Origin: Pontederia crassipes | Taxonomy: Eukaryota; Streptophyta; Magnoliopsida; Commelinales; Pontederiaceae | Assembly: GCA_030549335.1 (NCBI GenBank) | Contig: CM060196.1 | Location: 11,981,501-12,045,500 of the forward strand | Direction of reading: 5' to 3' | DNA length: 64,000 nucleotides | Shown: positions 48,306 through 60,859 of the stretch, piece after piece | How positions within the stretch are numbered: position 1 is the first letter of the stretch | Layout of the letters: each line of letters starts with the position of its first letter | The notes under the pieces: model-generated | Told to the model about the DNA's origin: nothing | Seen by the model: only the letters and a program-made list of their open reading frames with translations | Databases searched by the model: none | Translations under genes and position numbers: made by a program

Positions 48306-48786
48306 GAGTTTTTTTTTCTAACCTCCTCTGAGCTATAATTTTTAACCTCCTCTGAGCTATAATTTTTTTCGCCGATTTTCAAATGTTCCATGGACCTCCA
48401 TTGAACTATTCCACTTTTTTCATTTAAGTCCATCCATCTTTTTTTATTAATTTTTATTTTTTTAATTATGAAATAACTAAAATACCCTCACAAAGTTCAA
48501 ATAAGTGTGCTTAAAAAATGGTGGTGGAGGGGTCGCTGGCGATGTCCTTGTGCGGGCCGACGAGATGGGGGGAGTTTTTTTATTTTAAGCTCACTTATCT
48601 AAATTTTGCGAAGGTATTTTGATCATTTCATAATTTAAAAATATGAAAAATAATAGAAAAATTAACAGATATTGATGGATGGAACTAAGTGAAAAAATGG
48701 CACAGTTCAGAGGAGGTTTGCGAAATATTTAAAATTCGTTGATAAGAAAAAAATTATAATTCAAAGGAGGTGAGAGGAAAAAACTT
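48306..48786. mobile_element. Mutator-like non-autonomous element with 9-bp target duplication
   Basis: 481 bp. The perfect 9-bp duplication TTATTTTAT (48297-48305 and 48787-48795) is diagnostic of Mutator-like elements. TIRs of about 110 bp begin GAGTTTTTTTTTCTAACCTCC and, reversed, AAGTTTTTTCCTCTCACCTCC. A GAGCTATAATTTTTAACCTCCTCT segment is duplicated in tandem in the left arm. The centre (about 48515-48575) is GC-rich. No transposase. Confidence 0.85.
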
Positions 48787-48795
48787 TTATTTTAT

Positions 48796-51550
48796 TTACT
48801 TTATTTGTTATTCTCTTTTTCATAATCCCTTCAATTTTCACCAAACTTTTCTTGTTTAATCATCACGTACATTCTCTCTATATTCTCATGATGTTATTGG
48901 TTATTTGGCTAATGATATAAATTAAACTATTGGGTAAACATATTAATTTGATTAATATGAAAATCACAATAAGATTAGACACACAAATTAGAAATATATT
49001 TATTTCTTAAGATTATTAAGTTTCTGAATAGTGTCTATCATTTTTTTATTTTCTAAAAACTAATAATACATTTTCAAAGCAATTTGTTCAATAAATTACT
49101 TGTAATTAAACAAATATTTTTTAAGGGGTGATGAGGAATTGGATTGGATCTAACACACTAATTAAAAACGTTTGAATCAACTTGATAATTAGAATTTTCT
49201 TAACAAAAAAAAAACAATGGACAATACTTATTTTGAGAAACAATTACTTTAAAAAATAAAATTTCTAATATTTTTTTCACTCTTCCTATTTTCACTTTAT
49301 TTTATATATTCATAAGATAATTTTATATGTTTAATTTTGTTGTAATTTATATATTAATTAAATTAATATTTTGTTCAATAATCTGAATTATACTATTAAC
49401 CAAAAAAATTAAGATGGTAAAAAGTTAATGAGTGTGAGATTATTTAATAAGCACGAGAGAGTGAAAATCGAAGAGATTCAAAAAAAGAATAACAAATAAA
49501 GTAAAATAAAATGAAGAATAAAATGATGAGTTTGAAGTGTAATAAATATTGGAGTAGTGACATTAAAAACATCCAAAACTTGAAACAACAGTTTGATGGA
49601 AAGTATTTTGTCTTATTGGTTGTTATCAAACATTAAGGTAAGATTAATGAAAATGCAAAAAAATGAAATGGTGTGCATAATTAATTTTTTATTCACGATC
49701 TATGGAGAAATTATTTGCTTTTTTTTTTCTACTTTAGCTCATCGGACCACTCCAAAAATGAAAATAAAGATGATTGACTTCAAGATTCTTGACTATCTAT
49801 CGGTACTTGACTACTTTGATATTGGGACGAGAATAAAATATTAACATGAATGAATTTCCAAAATTAATATTTTAAAAGTAAATTTGAGATTGCTAACAAA
49901 TCATTTTGGTAATTAATTATGCTAATCAAATTTTGTACGAATAATATTTTTTGCTTCAGAAATTTTCTTCTATGCATAAATCTTTCGTAAACTGAGATAA
50001 CGGAGAGGGGAGAGAGGGAGTCGTGTGCGAGAGAGAGGAGAATAGTGTGGCTGGCATGGCATGTGAATGCTTTGAATGAGAGCACATGCCAGTGGTAAAC
50101 CTAGAACCAAACCATGCAGTTTACGCTGCCTCAATTATATATGTATACTAACCAAACGAGAGTTGGTTAACAGGATTGAGTTTCAAGCGACGTTGGCTCA
50201 GTGTTAGTAATTTCATATTTAAACTTTTAAGTTATCTTTTAGTTAAAAAATTAATATTCGTTATTTTATTTTTTTCGATTTCGAATTAGTCAAGTGCTAA
50301 TAATTTTAAACATAAAAAACCTTCCGTATATCTAGGCCGACATTCAAAAAATAATAATATATGTATACATACAATCGATAGTGTTCATAAACTTTGCATT
50401 TTGTACTAATTTTGGGTAATGCTATCATTTTCAAGTGGACACGTGCGGACAAAATTTATACATATCAAAGTTCCTCTTATTTCGGATAAAAAATACATGA
50501 ACAATTAAAAGTCCTTAAAAAAATCAAATATGATCTATAACTTTTTAATTCAACCACTAAAAAGATACCGACACGATGCTCCTTCTTTAAAAAGAGAGAC
50601 ATCTCCATTTTTTTCATATATTAAAAATGTTTAATATTTATGCTACCCCTTATAAGATATAACACCTATTAATCATAATTAATTGAATTTATGATGAATG
50701 ATAAATTTATTAATTAAATATTTTTTTGTCTACCATTATGTTTGAGAATGTTGATTCTTAAAAAGGTAGCACAAAAATCTTTTTACATATTAAAATGAAA
50801 ATCATATCATATTGGTCTTACTGTTAAAAATAAAACGTTATCATATAGATGGCAAAACTCAATTTACTAGCTGTCACCACCTTTCATTTTATGTCAATCG
50901 AATCGAGTTGATTTGGTGCCTAAAAGAAATTAAATTATAATGCAATGTACAATTCTTTTACTTGCGAATCATTCAATAGATTCAACCTACGCCTATACAA
51001 ATAAAATAGCTTCTAAACGAATTATTTTTATAATCACAAAAAACATAGAATGATTAATTAATGAGATTCGCATTTAGATTAGTAAGTTTCTTATCTATCA
51101 ATCAATGTTCAACGTCCATATCCAATTGAATCAACCAACTTATGACATGGCCTCACTCTAAAACCTAACAAAAGTAAATTAAATGTGGAGCTCTAATGAT
51201 GTTGTTACGTGCAGAATCTTGAAAAGAGAAGACAAGAAAAGAGAGCCAATTAAGTGCCCTAATTAGCCCCATGGTGCATCGATCACCATCTCGAATAAAT
51301 AGGCTCTTTGAGCCAAATCTTTGGATGTGCATATCCCAATATGGCCATTGACATGTACATGCACCGGGTGAAATTGTTTCAAATCAAACAATGAATTCCA
51401 TGGATGAACTTTAAGGTTCATGAACCCATCAATGCCAACACAAGATATAAGACAGCGGAAAAGTCACTAGAGATTTATGTTGCTAGATTCACAGACAAAT
51501 CTAATCGCATTTCAGGAATGTCTTATGCTACATCAATTGCTTTGCACATT
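48796..51550. other. AT-rich intergenic DNA, no gene seen
   Basis: No coding or RNA gene supported. A small hairpin GGCATGTG/CACATGCC lies at about 50062-50089. TTGGCTCAGTGTTAG near 50192 resembles a tRNA A box, hinting at a decayed SINE, but no clear B box or tail confirms it. Confidence 0.4.
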
Positions 51551-51612
51551 GTTTTGATTGGGAAGCACAAACCAAGTTGAAACATTGGAATCCCAGTCAC
51601 TCCCTCAGGCCA

Positions 51613-51779
<167 letters not shown>

Positions 51780-52676
51780 GTGCAACTTTGAATTGCCTCT
51801 TTGTTAGGAGTTATAGCCATCACTCCCTTGTCCTTTATCAACATTTGAATGAGTGCAGTTTAAATAAGAGCAATTTTGGGAAGCATTGGCCTTGGCAAAA
51901 GTTTAACATTTAAAATGATTTGTTCCGCTATTGAGGTCTTTGTTTGTTGGAGTCATGGTACTTGGCGTGGTCCAATGGAACCTTGTGTGATCAATGCGAT
52001 TGTCTTCAAATGAGTCCATGGTTCGAGACAATGTTGCATGCATCCGAAGTATGATGTAATTTCCATTTTATATCCATAAAAATCGAATCCTAAACTATTA
52101 GATATTGTGACAATCGAAACTACATCAGAATAAAATATACATTTAAAATTGCTATATCTTTTTAATTAAAGTTCCTTATGATTATTTTACTCGATATTTT
52201 ATATTATTATTATTTATATTAGGTTTCCATTTCTTATGAGATGATAAGACTTGAGAAATATATATATTTTGGCTTCCCGAGATGTATAGATGTTTAGGTC
52301 AAGTCATAACATAATGGCTAGGGTTACTGTATAGGCATTGAATAATCACAATCCCCTTAATTAAGCTCTATAGCACTTTGGGAAACTTGACATAGTAGGA
52401 GAAGGCTTACGTAGATTAGGTCACTGTTACCTCTTTGGTTCCTAATTTAACGTAGGAATGCTTAAGTTAAAAGCCATGTGGTCATAATTATCTTATATAT
52501 TCCAACCTAATATTTTCATGTTTCAAGTTCCAAGCATAACTATTTTATCACTTTTTTTTCTGATTGTACCAAAAGTCGAAGTAAAAGTTCAACTAAGTCC
52601 ACATGAATTGCCCAAAACCATCGAAGTGTAAGAGTTAGCTTTTAGTTTCAGCGTGGACTATGGAGAGCTAGGGCTA
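51780..52676. other. Intergenic DNA, no gene seen
   Basis: AT-rich to mixed composition with no coding frame or element ends identified. Confidence 0.45.
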
Positions 52677-52684
52677 TAGAGAAT

Positions 52685-53139
52685 TACGGATGTTCACCGG
52701 ATCGAATCGACTTGTTGAATCCATTGATTCGTGAGTCGGGTCGGATCCGACTCGATCCCAACTTGAAGAGTGGTTGGGTCGAGTACGAGTTGGAAAATCT
52801 CAACTCAAGTGGATTTGACCTAACCTAAAGATCCGATCATTTATTTATTTTTAATTTTTTTACATTTTTAATTAATTTTAAGGCTATATTCAATTTTAAA
52901 TATTAAAATAAAATATTTTAAATATGAAAATAATATTTAAATATTTGGAAAACATATTTTATATTTCAAAATAAATATTAAATAATATAAAAATAGTAAG
53001 AAAAAAATAGTAGTCGGGTCAGATCGGATTTACCTCTTAAAAGAGACTCAACCTGACCCGATCCGATCCGACCAAATTTGGTCAGGTCAGGTCGAATTGG
53101 TTTGTCGGTCGAGTCCAACCCGACCCGTGAACACTCCTA
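52685..53139. mobile_element. hAT-type non-autonomous element, copy 3
   Basis: 455-bp diverged copy of the 20847-21487 family. Left end TACGGATGTTCACCGG, right end reversed TAGGAGTGTTCACGGG. 8-bp flanks TAGAGAAT and TAGAGAGC match at six of eight. Subterminal GGGTCGGATC-type motifs, AT-rich centre, no transposase. Divergence suggests it is the oldest of the three. Confidence 0.75.
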
Positions 53140-53147
53140 TAGAGAGC

Positions 53148-55328
53148 CATGTTCAAGTTTTTTGTACAATTTTTTTTTACTTCGAAAAAAAATATTCAGA
53201 TACAAATAATTACGCTGATTAGTATAACAAGTAGGTTAAAGAAAAGCAAGTTTCTAACCTATGGCACGTGTAAATCATAAAGCATTTACACATATAGTCC
53301 GATTAAAGCTTGATTGTGAATTTTAATATATAAAAAGTTAAGATAACTTTAGTCATTTGACGTCATAATTAAATATTATCAAATAATTTAAATGAATTTA
53401 TGCATATAAACAGTTTTAAAATTTAGGCCTTCATGCATGGCTAGAATTTTAATCACTCATACTTGATAAACTTATAAAGTATATAGAAAAGGCTTTGGAC
53501 TATAAGAGATCAAATGGGCCTTTTCGTTACCTTTCAAATGAGACTATAACATGAGGAATAATGATGGAGTTGTTTTGTTATGTATATGACGTTTTAGTCA
53601 CGTTTTCAATGGAGTTATTATTATGATGCAATTTCACCATATTGAAATGTGATTAAAAGCAAAGGCATTTAATCAATGGGTTTGTGCCCAAATATGAATG
53701 GAAGCCAATCATTTTATATTTTATTATAAAATTGTTAATTTTCTTATAATTTATATTTTTTTCCTCTCGTCAAACGTAGGGTTAGATCGCAAAGAATCTG
53801 GCTAAAACAATGCCCAATGCCCAGTGCATATATTTTTTTATTTATATAATTTTAAGCCATGAAATATCCTTTAATTAATGGTAATATATTTTCGAAGAGG
53901 ACTCCAACCTCCACAGTCTAAAAAAAAATAATAAACCTTAACATGAATTATTTTCGCAATACGGAGGACATGGAGCAGTTAAATACTTCCGTTCTTTCCT
54001 AAAAAAATCGTTTAATAGTAATGAACAAGATTTTTAATACCGCGAGGTAAAAAATCAAATCAACTCTTATCAATCGAAAATAAAGCTAAACTCCAGTTGA
54101 CTCACGCTAAATTTGATGAACTCTTAAGAGTCTATTTGTAGAATCTTATAGTATATATTTCAAGTGAAAAAATGATGAAATAAGTTTGAACTTAAAAATA
54201 TTAATTGTTAAATATGAACATAATTGCTTCTCTCCTTAACATTATTCTTAAATCTCACTTCAATTATTCTGAATTATAATCCTTAATTTTTCTACCCCGT
54301 CAAAACCTTTAGGACCATTTGATGTATTATCGATTTAATTAATCGATAATTTACATCATCATTTAAATATAACATTATTATTTAAATTATCAATAATATC
54401 ACATTATAATATTTGACAAATATTAGTAATGTAAATAATGACTAAAATAATTAGAGTGTAAATTACCAAAATATCTCTAAAAATTATTTTACATATTCAT
54501 CATATATCATAAATAAACGAAGCAAAACTAAGAATTTTTTGTAAAAGATTTAAAGTAATAAAAATATGCAGTTAAATTTTAATTATTTATTAATAAAATA
54601 TTTAAATTAAATTTTTTTATAGAATAAATATTTTTGTTAAAATATATTTCAAACATTGATAATTTGAAAAGCCACATCTCATGTTTGCTATATGAATTAT
54701 CAGTGAGATGAGAATTAAGATTACTAGTATAATTAAAATTATTCGCAGGTGGACCTTAAAATTTTAAATAAAATAACTCATATTATATCTAAATTATCTC
54801 GAGTGACCCTTAATAAACAATCAAATAAGACAATTTTTCTCAATAAATTAAAAGGATCCAAATTTAAATTAAAAAAAATCAACGAACTCCTCTTAATTTA
54901 TGTCGCGTGTAATTGTTATATTTTCTTAAGAGTTAATTTCATTTTTCCTTTTCTAAATTGTTTCATATTTCAAATTTATTTTTTTAAAACTTTATTATTA
55001 TCCATCTATCTTTGTCCAACTTTTCAAACACATTTACTTATTCTCAAATGCCTAAATGATATTTACTTTAATCATACATTTACCTTTATTAAATTATATT
55101 ATGAAATACAAATACAAAATAAAAAAATCAAGTGAGACCCACGCTCACCTCGTATTCTTGGTGGCCACATTTTATCTATTTATTCAAATATGTTTTAGTC
55201 ATTTGTGAAAAAGTAGAGGTGTTTTGAAAGGTTAATAGAGTAAAGTGGATAATATTAAACTTAGGAGAAAAAATATAATATAATATAGTTTCCATGAGAA
55301 AAATAACTCTATTTATATTTCAAAATGG

Positions 55329-55331
<3 letters not shown>
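53148..55331. other. AT-rich intergenic DNA, no gene seen
   Basis: Strongly AT-rich. The open stretch at 54749-55135 is a low-complexity Phe/Leu/Ile/Lys reading and not a supportable gene. Confidence 0.45.

Positions 55332-55381
<50 letters not shown>
55332..55381. repeat. (AT)n microsatellite
   Basis: About 50 bp of uninterrupted AT dinucleotides, just before the first of two related segments. Confidence 0.95.
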
Positions 55382-55382
<1 letters not shown>

Positions 55383-55625
55383 CAGAGGTAGAAAGTGACA
55401 TGTTTCGAGCACTCATAAATTAAATATATAAAGTAATAATATTATAATTATATAATCATGAATACTCAAATGTTAGTTATTAGGACTTATCTCTATCTCT
55501 CTCTCTCTCTATATATATATATATTGAAAGTGTCACATGTCGAGCTCTCGTAAATTGAATGTATAAAAGAATAATATTTTAATTATATAATCATGAAAAC
55601 TCAAAAGTTAGTTATTAAAAATATA
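55382..55625. repeat. Two direct copies of an approximately 100-bp segment
   Basis: 55382-55485 and about 55523-55625 share GTGACATGT-type, CGAGC, and ATTATATAATCATGAA-ACTCAAA-GTTAGTTATTA blocks in the same order. Each is preceded by an AT/CT tract. They look like two related element starts in tandem. Confidence 0.7.
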
Positions 55626-55674
55626 TATGATTCTATTTATTTATATTTTAAAATTATATATTTATAATTATAAA

Positions 55675-56186
55675 TAGAGGGATTTTCAATTTTATTTGCG
55701 TACTTCGTGCCTTCTTTTGAAGAAAAAAGTTCATACGGATCTTAAAATATAGGTCTGTGAATGATAAAAAAAATATTTATATATAATTTTCTCTCCTATA
55801 ATAAAAATATTAAATGTTATATAGAATTTTTAATTTACATTTGTATACTCGACGCCTTCTTTGAAGGCAAAGAGTATGCGAGGACCCACAAATATAAATT
55901 TGTGCACAATACAAAAATACTCTTATATAATTTCTCTTTGTCTAATAAAAAATAAATATTATAATTTTTATATAAGAAAAGACAAATTTTATAAAGTTCG
56001 AGTAACAATATGCATTTCATACTCTAAGAATGATATCTATTGATGATTAACATAAGTATCATCAAAGTTTTTCAATATATATGATACAGATAAGTAGTCA
56101 TATATGCAGATATATATATCTACATCTTATATATACAAATAAATATAAGCATATATGTATCTGCATCTTATACATCTCCTTATCTT

Positions 56187-56218
<32 letters not shown>

Positions 56219-57570
56219 CGTGAAAGATTTTTTCTATAGCCAATGATATATGAAATAAATCATATATTATTGTATTAATAATATTTATTCTCATATATTA
56301 TTTATACTAATAATTATGAATTGTATATATTATTTTTTTATTGTTATCAGGTTGTTATGCTATGAAGGCGATAGAAGATTTATATATATCAATCATTTTA
56401 AATATCAAACAACTAAGATTTGTAATCATGTTGTTACTATTGGATAGTTTGTTATAAACTAATATAAGATGCATAATTAGTTAATAATAAAATAATCAAC
56501 TAAACTTAATCATTTTATTAGTATAATTAATATGTGAAATAATTCATATATTTTTGTGTTAATAATATTTAATATCCTATATTATTTTTATTGATAATTT
56601 TTAGTCGTATATAGTTATTTTTTAATGTTATGAAGTTGGTGTTGTATAAAGGAGATAGAAGATTTATGTACATCAATTATTTTAAAATATCAAACAACTA
56701 ATAGTTGTGATCATTTTATTATTGCTGAATAATTTGTTATAAACTATTATAGGATACATAATATGCTAATAATAAAATAATTAGCTAGACTTAATCATTA
56801 TTTTAATATTATTAATAGATTTTAAATTTATTATTATATGTATATCCATATGTCATAGTTCATTATAAACAAATGCATAATACGTAATCAGCTAATAACA
56901 AAAAAAATCAACCAAATTTAATCATTTTGTTATTTGTTATTTTACAAGATAGAAGATTTATGCATATCAATCATTTTAGAATATCAAACAAAATAATAAT
57001 TTTATTATTATTGGATAGTTAGTTTAATCACCTATAATAAAAGTTAGTTATTATTTAAATTCTTATTTAATTATATTACTTATGATAAAATTTTATATTG
57101 TAAATAAGTATAATATCTATAAAAGTTTATTATTGAGCGATTTCTAATTTAATTATTATTTCTTATATATTATCAACATTAACTATAAATATCGTGATGT
57201 ATATGATGCTATGGTGCATATTGCAAAAGCAAGTTATACATTTTATTATGTGTGCATGTTTTCTTTCAAGAATAAGAAATATTTATTTTACAAATTGTGT
57301 ATTGTACACCATGTACAAATAGAGGGGCTCTCAATTTTTATTTACATATTCGACCGCCTTTTTAAAAGCAAAGAGTACGTGCGGGCATACGAATATACAC
57401 ATGTGCATGATAAAAAAATATTTTATTATAATATCTTCATGATATTCAAAAATTCATTATGAAATATATATATCTTTATTCATATTTTTAAATTCAATAT
57501 TTGTAACTATGGATAGGTGATGCTTCCAAATTGTATACTTGACGTCTTTTATGATATAGAATATCATGTG
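55675..57570. repeat. Dispersed degenerate repeat with an internal palindrome
   Basis: Related segments at about 55675-55800, 55820-55960, 57315-57460 and 57500-57570 share AATAGAGGG-TTTTCAATTT, TACTCGACGCCTTCTTT and AAAGAGTACG-G blocks. One contains the perfect inverted repeat GCCTTC-TTT-GAAGGC (about 55851-55865). Function unknown. Confidence 0.5.
56220..57060. repeat. Tandem array, unit about 290 bp, three copies
   Basis: The marker GATAGAAGATTTAT starts at 56370, 56654 and 56948, giving periods of 284 and 294 bp. Flanking blocks (ATATCAAACAA, CATTTTATTATTATTGGATAGTTTGTTATAAAC, CTAATAATAAAATAATCA) repeat in register. Non-coding, AT-rich. Confidence 0.75.
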
Positions 57571-60164
57571 TAGCTCTCTAAGTGTATGTCTCTATATGCT
57601 AACAAAATGTTGTATGCATATGAAGATATTTAAGTCAAAAACTTACATATTTGATCTTATAATAATAATAATTATTAATAATAAAAAATCATAATTATTT
57701 ATTATTATTATGATAATAATCCTAATGAATTAATATTCATAAAATCATTACTATGGTAAACTTAATGATATCAATGAGTATCACATCATTTAGTGCTAAA
57801 ATCCTTTTTTTGTTGGTTATTGAAGTTTACACATTTATATCTACATTTATTTATTTATATAAAAGAAAAAATAGAAGACGCTAAGTATCATTATTTCATT
57901 AAGCAGTGTATCATTAAAATTATTTTTAAATGAAAGTTTATAAAGTATGTTAGTTATGTTATAATAATAAATAAAATAATTTATATTCATAATTAATATA
58001 TATCATGATGATATTATAAAATTAATATTGAGTAAATATCTATGTTCCCTATATAATATAATTATAATATTAAAAATTATATTTCCTTTATAATAAAAAA
58101 ATAAAATATTATAAAATTTATAGTTATATATTTATATTCACGCGTGTCTATGTATAATAATTATATGATGCCACATATGAAATAAAATTATTACGATGCC
58201 ACATATGAAATAAAATTATATTCAATAATTATATTTTTCTAAAAAAACTATTATGAACGAGAATTGATCATATACAATAAAATTAGTATTTTTTGTATCT
58301 ATCTATCAAATATGATTTTTATCCCACATTCAAAGGTTTTCAAATATAAATGAAAAATGGTATCACTATCTTTCCGGATTAAGTTAAGTGGAAGATAAAT
58401 ATAAATAAATTCTAATGTTAAGTTATACAGAAGATAAATATAACAAACATATTTCATATTTATATTGTATTTATATTGTATCATATTCCAGTGAGAACAA
58501 CCCAAATGATGAATAAAAAAATTATGTATTAATAATAATGCACATTATATTTGACAGGTGGAAGTGATAAATGCTACCTGGCACACACAAAATAATCTTT
58601 TAAAATTTATTTTTAAATAATATATTATGTATATCTATAATGACAACATGAATAAATTAAATATTATTTATATAATATATCATATATTTTTTACTTCCTC
58701 ATGTAAATATTATCAAACATTAAGAAGTAAAATATATATAAAAAAGTATAACCAAGGTGAGGATTTGCATGGAATTAACTTATGATCATCTTAAAAATTT
58801 GACACCTATACTCAAATAATAATATTAAAAAAATATTACTTATATTTCTTATTAAAATAAATGTTGTCAACACCATATATAAACTTTTAGTTATATTAGA
58901 TAAACTATTTAACTTCAATCATCATTTATATTTAATACATACATAACATGCATATACACACACCTTAAAAAGAGTTAAAAGTTGGATGTAACCCTATCAT
59001 GAAGCCATTTAATATGATCTAGATAATTGAATTCTTAACGTTAGATTGTGTACGATAAAAAATAACATTAATTAATTTTTAAGAATGAAAAACATATAAT
59101 TGTTTATATAGATTGTTGGAAAAAAGTTATAACAATTAAGTATATATTTTAAAATAAATTATTATAAAAAAAACTCAATTAAGAAGTGAATGCATTGTGG
59201 TGGACATTTTTTAAAAAATAGACAAGAAAATATAATTTGCTATGAATTATAAAAAAATATAAGTAATAAAATAATTTACATATAATTATCCTCTTTACCA
59301 TTTCATCATCAATCTCTCCATATAAATATAGCATATATAATTAAATGGAAAGGTAGAAATTAACATATGGCACTATTTCATTAAGTTACATATAATGCTT
59401 AAAATATTTAAATAATTTTAACAGTTATTTTAGTATGATACATAATATTTTAATTTATTTATGTTATATATCTTTACATACATATAGCATGTCAAATATG
59501 ACATTTTTACATTGTCACATAGAAAATAAAATAGATAAAATAACAAATAATAGACATTGTTAAAAATACTAAAATAAATAGTATTTACTTAATTCTAAAC
59601 ATGATATTATTTTAAAATATATAGATATCAATTGTTATTTATACCTATATTATATCGAAATTAAAAAGATATATAATTTGAAAGGAGAAATCATGGTGTT
59701 TCTGTATTGTTATATGTAAATTAACATTAATAAAATAAAAAAATTTAAATATAGATGTTGACAAAGTAACAAAGTTAAGGGGGAAAAGATAGAGTAAAAC
59801 ATAATTAAAAATGAAAGAGAATGTAATAGAATTAAAAAATAATTATAAATAAATTTAATTTATTATAACATATTTACATATATAAGTTTCTAAGGTGAGA
59901 AAATGATTATATAATCTATAAAATTTATATTAAAATAAATTTTCTTATTTTATAATTAAAATTTGTGTTTAATTCTGTGTACTCCGCGCATCGCGAGAGT
60001 CGTGATACTAGTAATCTATATTACCAAGAAGGTGGCAAGTGAATAATTCTCCACAAATATTGAAAGCAAATTGCAATAAATAACTAGGTATCAAATTAAC
60101 CATACAATGTAAAAAAACACAAAAAATAGGAAAAAAAAACACGCACAAATGGAAAAAAAATGCA

Positions 60165-60776
60165 CTAAATGATGACAACATCTAGCCGAACTGTCGGGTC
60201 GCAGCTCTGGTCAGTGACGGCGCGGCTCGCGAGCGCCACCGTGACGCTGCAGTTCACCTGCACGTCCACGTGCTTCCTGAACACCCCGAACACCTTCACC
60301 GTCCCGCTCACCGCCGTCGACGTGATCCTCCCGGCCGCCACGTCCCCGGCGAGGCCCGCGTCCCCCGCGACGCTGTCGGCCATGACGTCCACGGTCACGT
60401 CGAACCTGGCCTCCCCCGGGGGCGCGTACGCCACCGCCACGGACCGCTGCCGGTAGTAGACCGTGGTGGCCGTGGCGGAGTACTCGAACGCCGCGGCGTT
60501 GGGGTTGTCGACGGTGACGGCGGCGACGGCGGTCACGTTGATGGAGATGGGAGTGGACGGCGGGGCGGGGACGGCGGGGGAGACGGAGAGGTTCCTGACG
60601 GCGACGGAGGAGACGGTCAACGTGGGCTTCTTGACCTTGAAGGCGGTGAAGGAGAGGATGAGTAGGATGAGGAAGGCGAGGGCGAGGGCGGAGCAGCAGA
60701 AGCCGGCCGACATGAGGCAGAGGCGCCGGCGGCGAGGCCCGGCGGGGAAGGGGTTGGCCATGTCTTCGGAGGTCAT
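60165..60776 (-). CDS. LEA_2 / NDR1-HIN1-like membrane protein
   Basis: Intact single-exon protein of 203 residues in the late embryogenesis abundant group 2 family, which includes NDR1/HIN1-like proteins of plant defence and stress; biochemical function is mostly unknown. Layout: short cytosolic N-terminus with RRRR (15-18); Cys pair (27-28); one membrane segment (about 24-46) as signal anchor; then an extracytosolic beta-rich LEA_2 domain (about 74-185) with the conserved NPN-type turn DNPNAAAFEY (90-99) and YYRQRSVAVAY (107-117). Possible N-glycosylation sites are N62, N80 and N175. Cys176 and Cys192 could pair. Coding DNA is very GC-rich in AT-rich surroundings. The first ATG is 60776; a second in-frame ATG at 60761 (MANPF) may be the true start given the TATA position. 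Confidence 0.88.
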   Translation of the reverse strand: MTSEDMANPFPAGPRRRRLCLMSAGFCCSALALAFLILLILSFTAFKVKKPTLTVSSVAVRNLSVSPAVPAPPSTPISINVTAVAAVTVDNPNAAAFEYSATATTVYYRQRSVAVAYAPPGEARFDVTVDVMADSVAGDAGLAGDVAAGRITSTAVSGTVKVFGVFRKHVDVQVNCSVTVALASRAVTDQSCDPTVRLDVVII

Positions 60777-60803
60777 GGTGCAGAGTTTTAGCTACGGCGA
60801 GGA

Positions 60804-60813
60804 ATATATATAT
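60804..60813 (-). promoter_or_regulatory. TATA box of the LEA_2 gene
   Basis: TATATATATT on the minus strand, only about 27 bp upstream of the first ATG. The usual 25-35 bp spacing would put transcription start at or just past that ATG, favouring the second ATG or an extremely short leader. Confidence 0.45.
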
Positions 60814-60859
60814 GAAGAACTGGAGAACAGTAAGAAGTGTAATAATGGACGAGAATGTT

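Larger units (their letters stand above)
55490..60011 (+). mobile_element. Probable non-autonomous Helitron
   Basis: The 3' end is convincing: a GC-rich hairpin in AT-rich DNA (59982-59997: CTC-C-GCG, loop CAT, CGCGAG, one bulge), ten bases of spacer, then CTAG (60008-60011) followed by T. The proposed 5' end is TCTCTATCTCTCTCTC preceded by A, so insertion would be between A and T as Helitrons do. The interior has no Rep or helicase frame; it contains tandem and dispersed repeats. The 5' boundary is less certain; a related start may lie about 150 bp upstream. Confidence 0.5.

Noticed and set aside
50180-50345. tRNA-derived SINE
   Set aside because: Only an A-box-like TTGGCTCAGTGTTAG is visible. 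The B box, tail and target duplication are not clear enough.
54749-56043. Open frames of 60-128 codons in AT-rich DNA
   Set aside because: Low-complexity Phe/Ile/Lys/Tyr readings expected by chance; no family motif.
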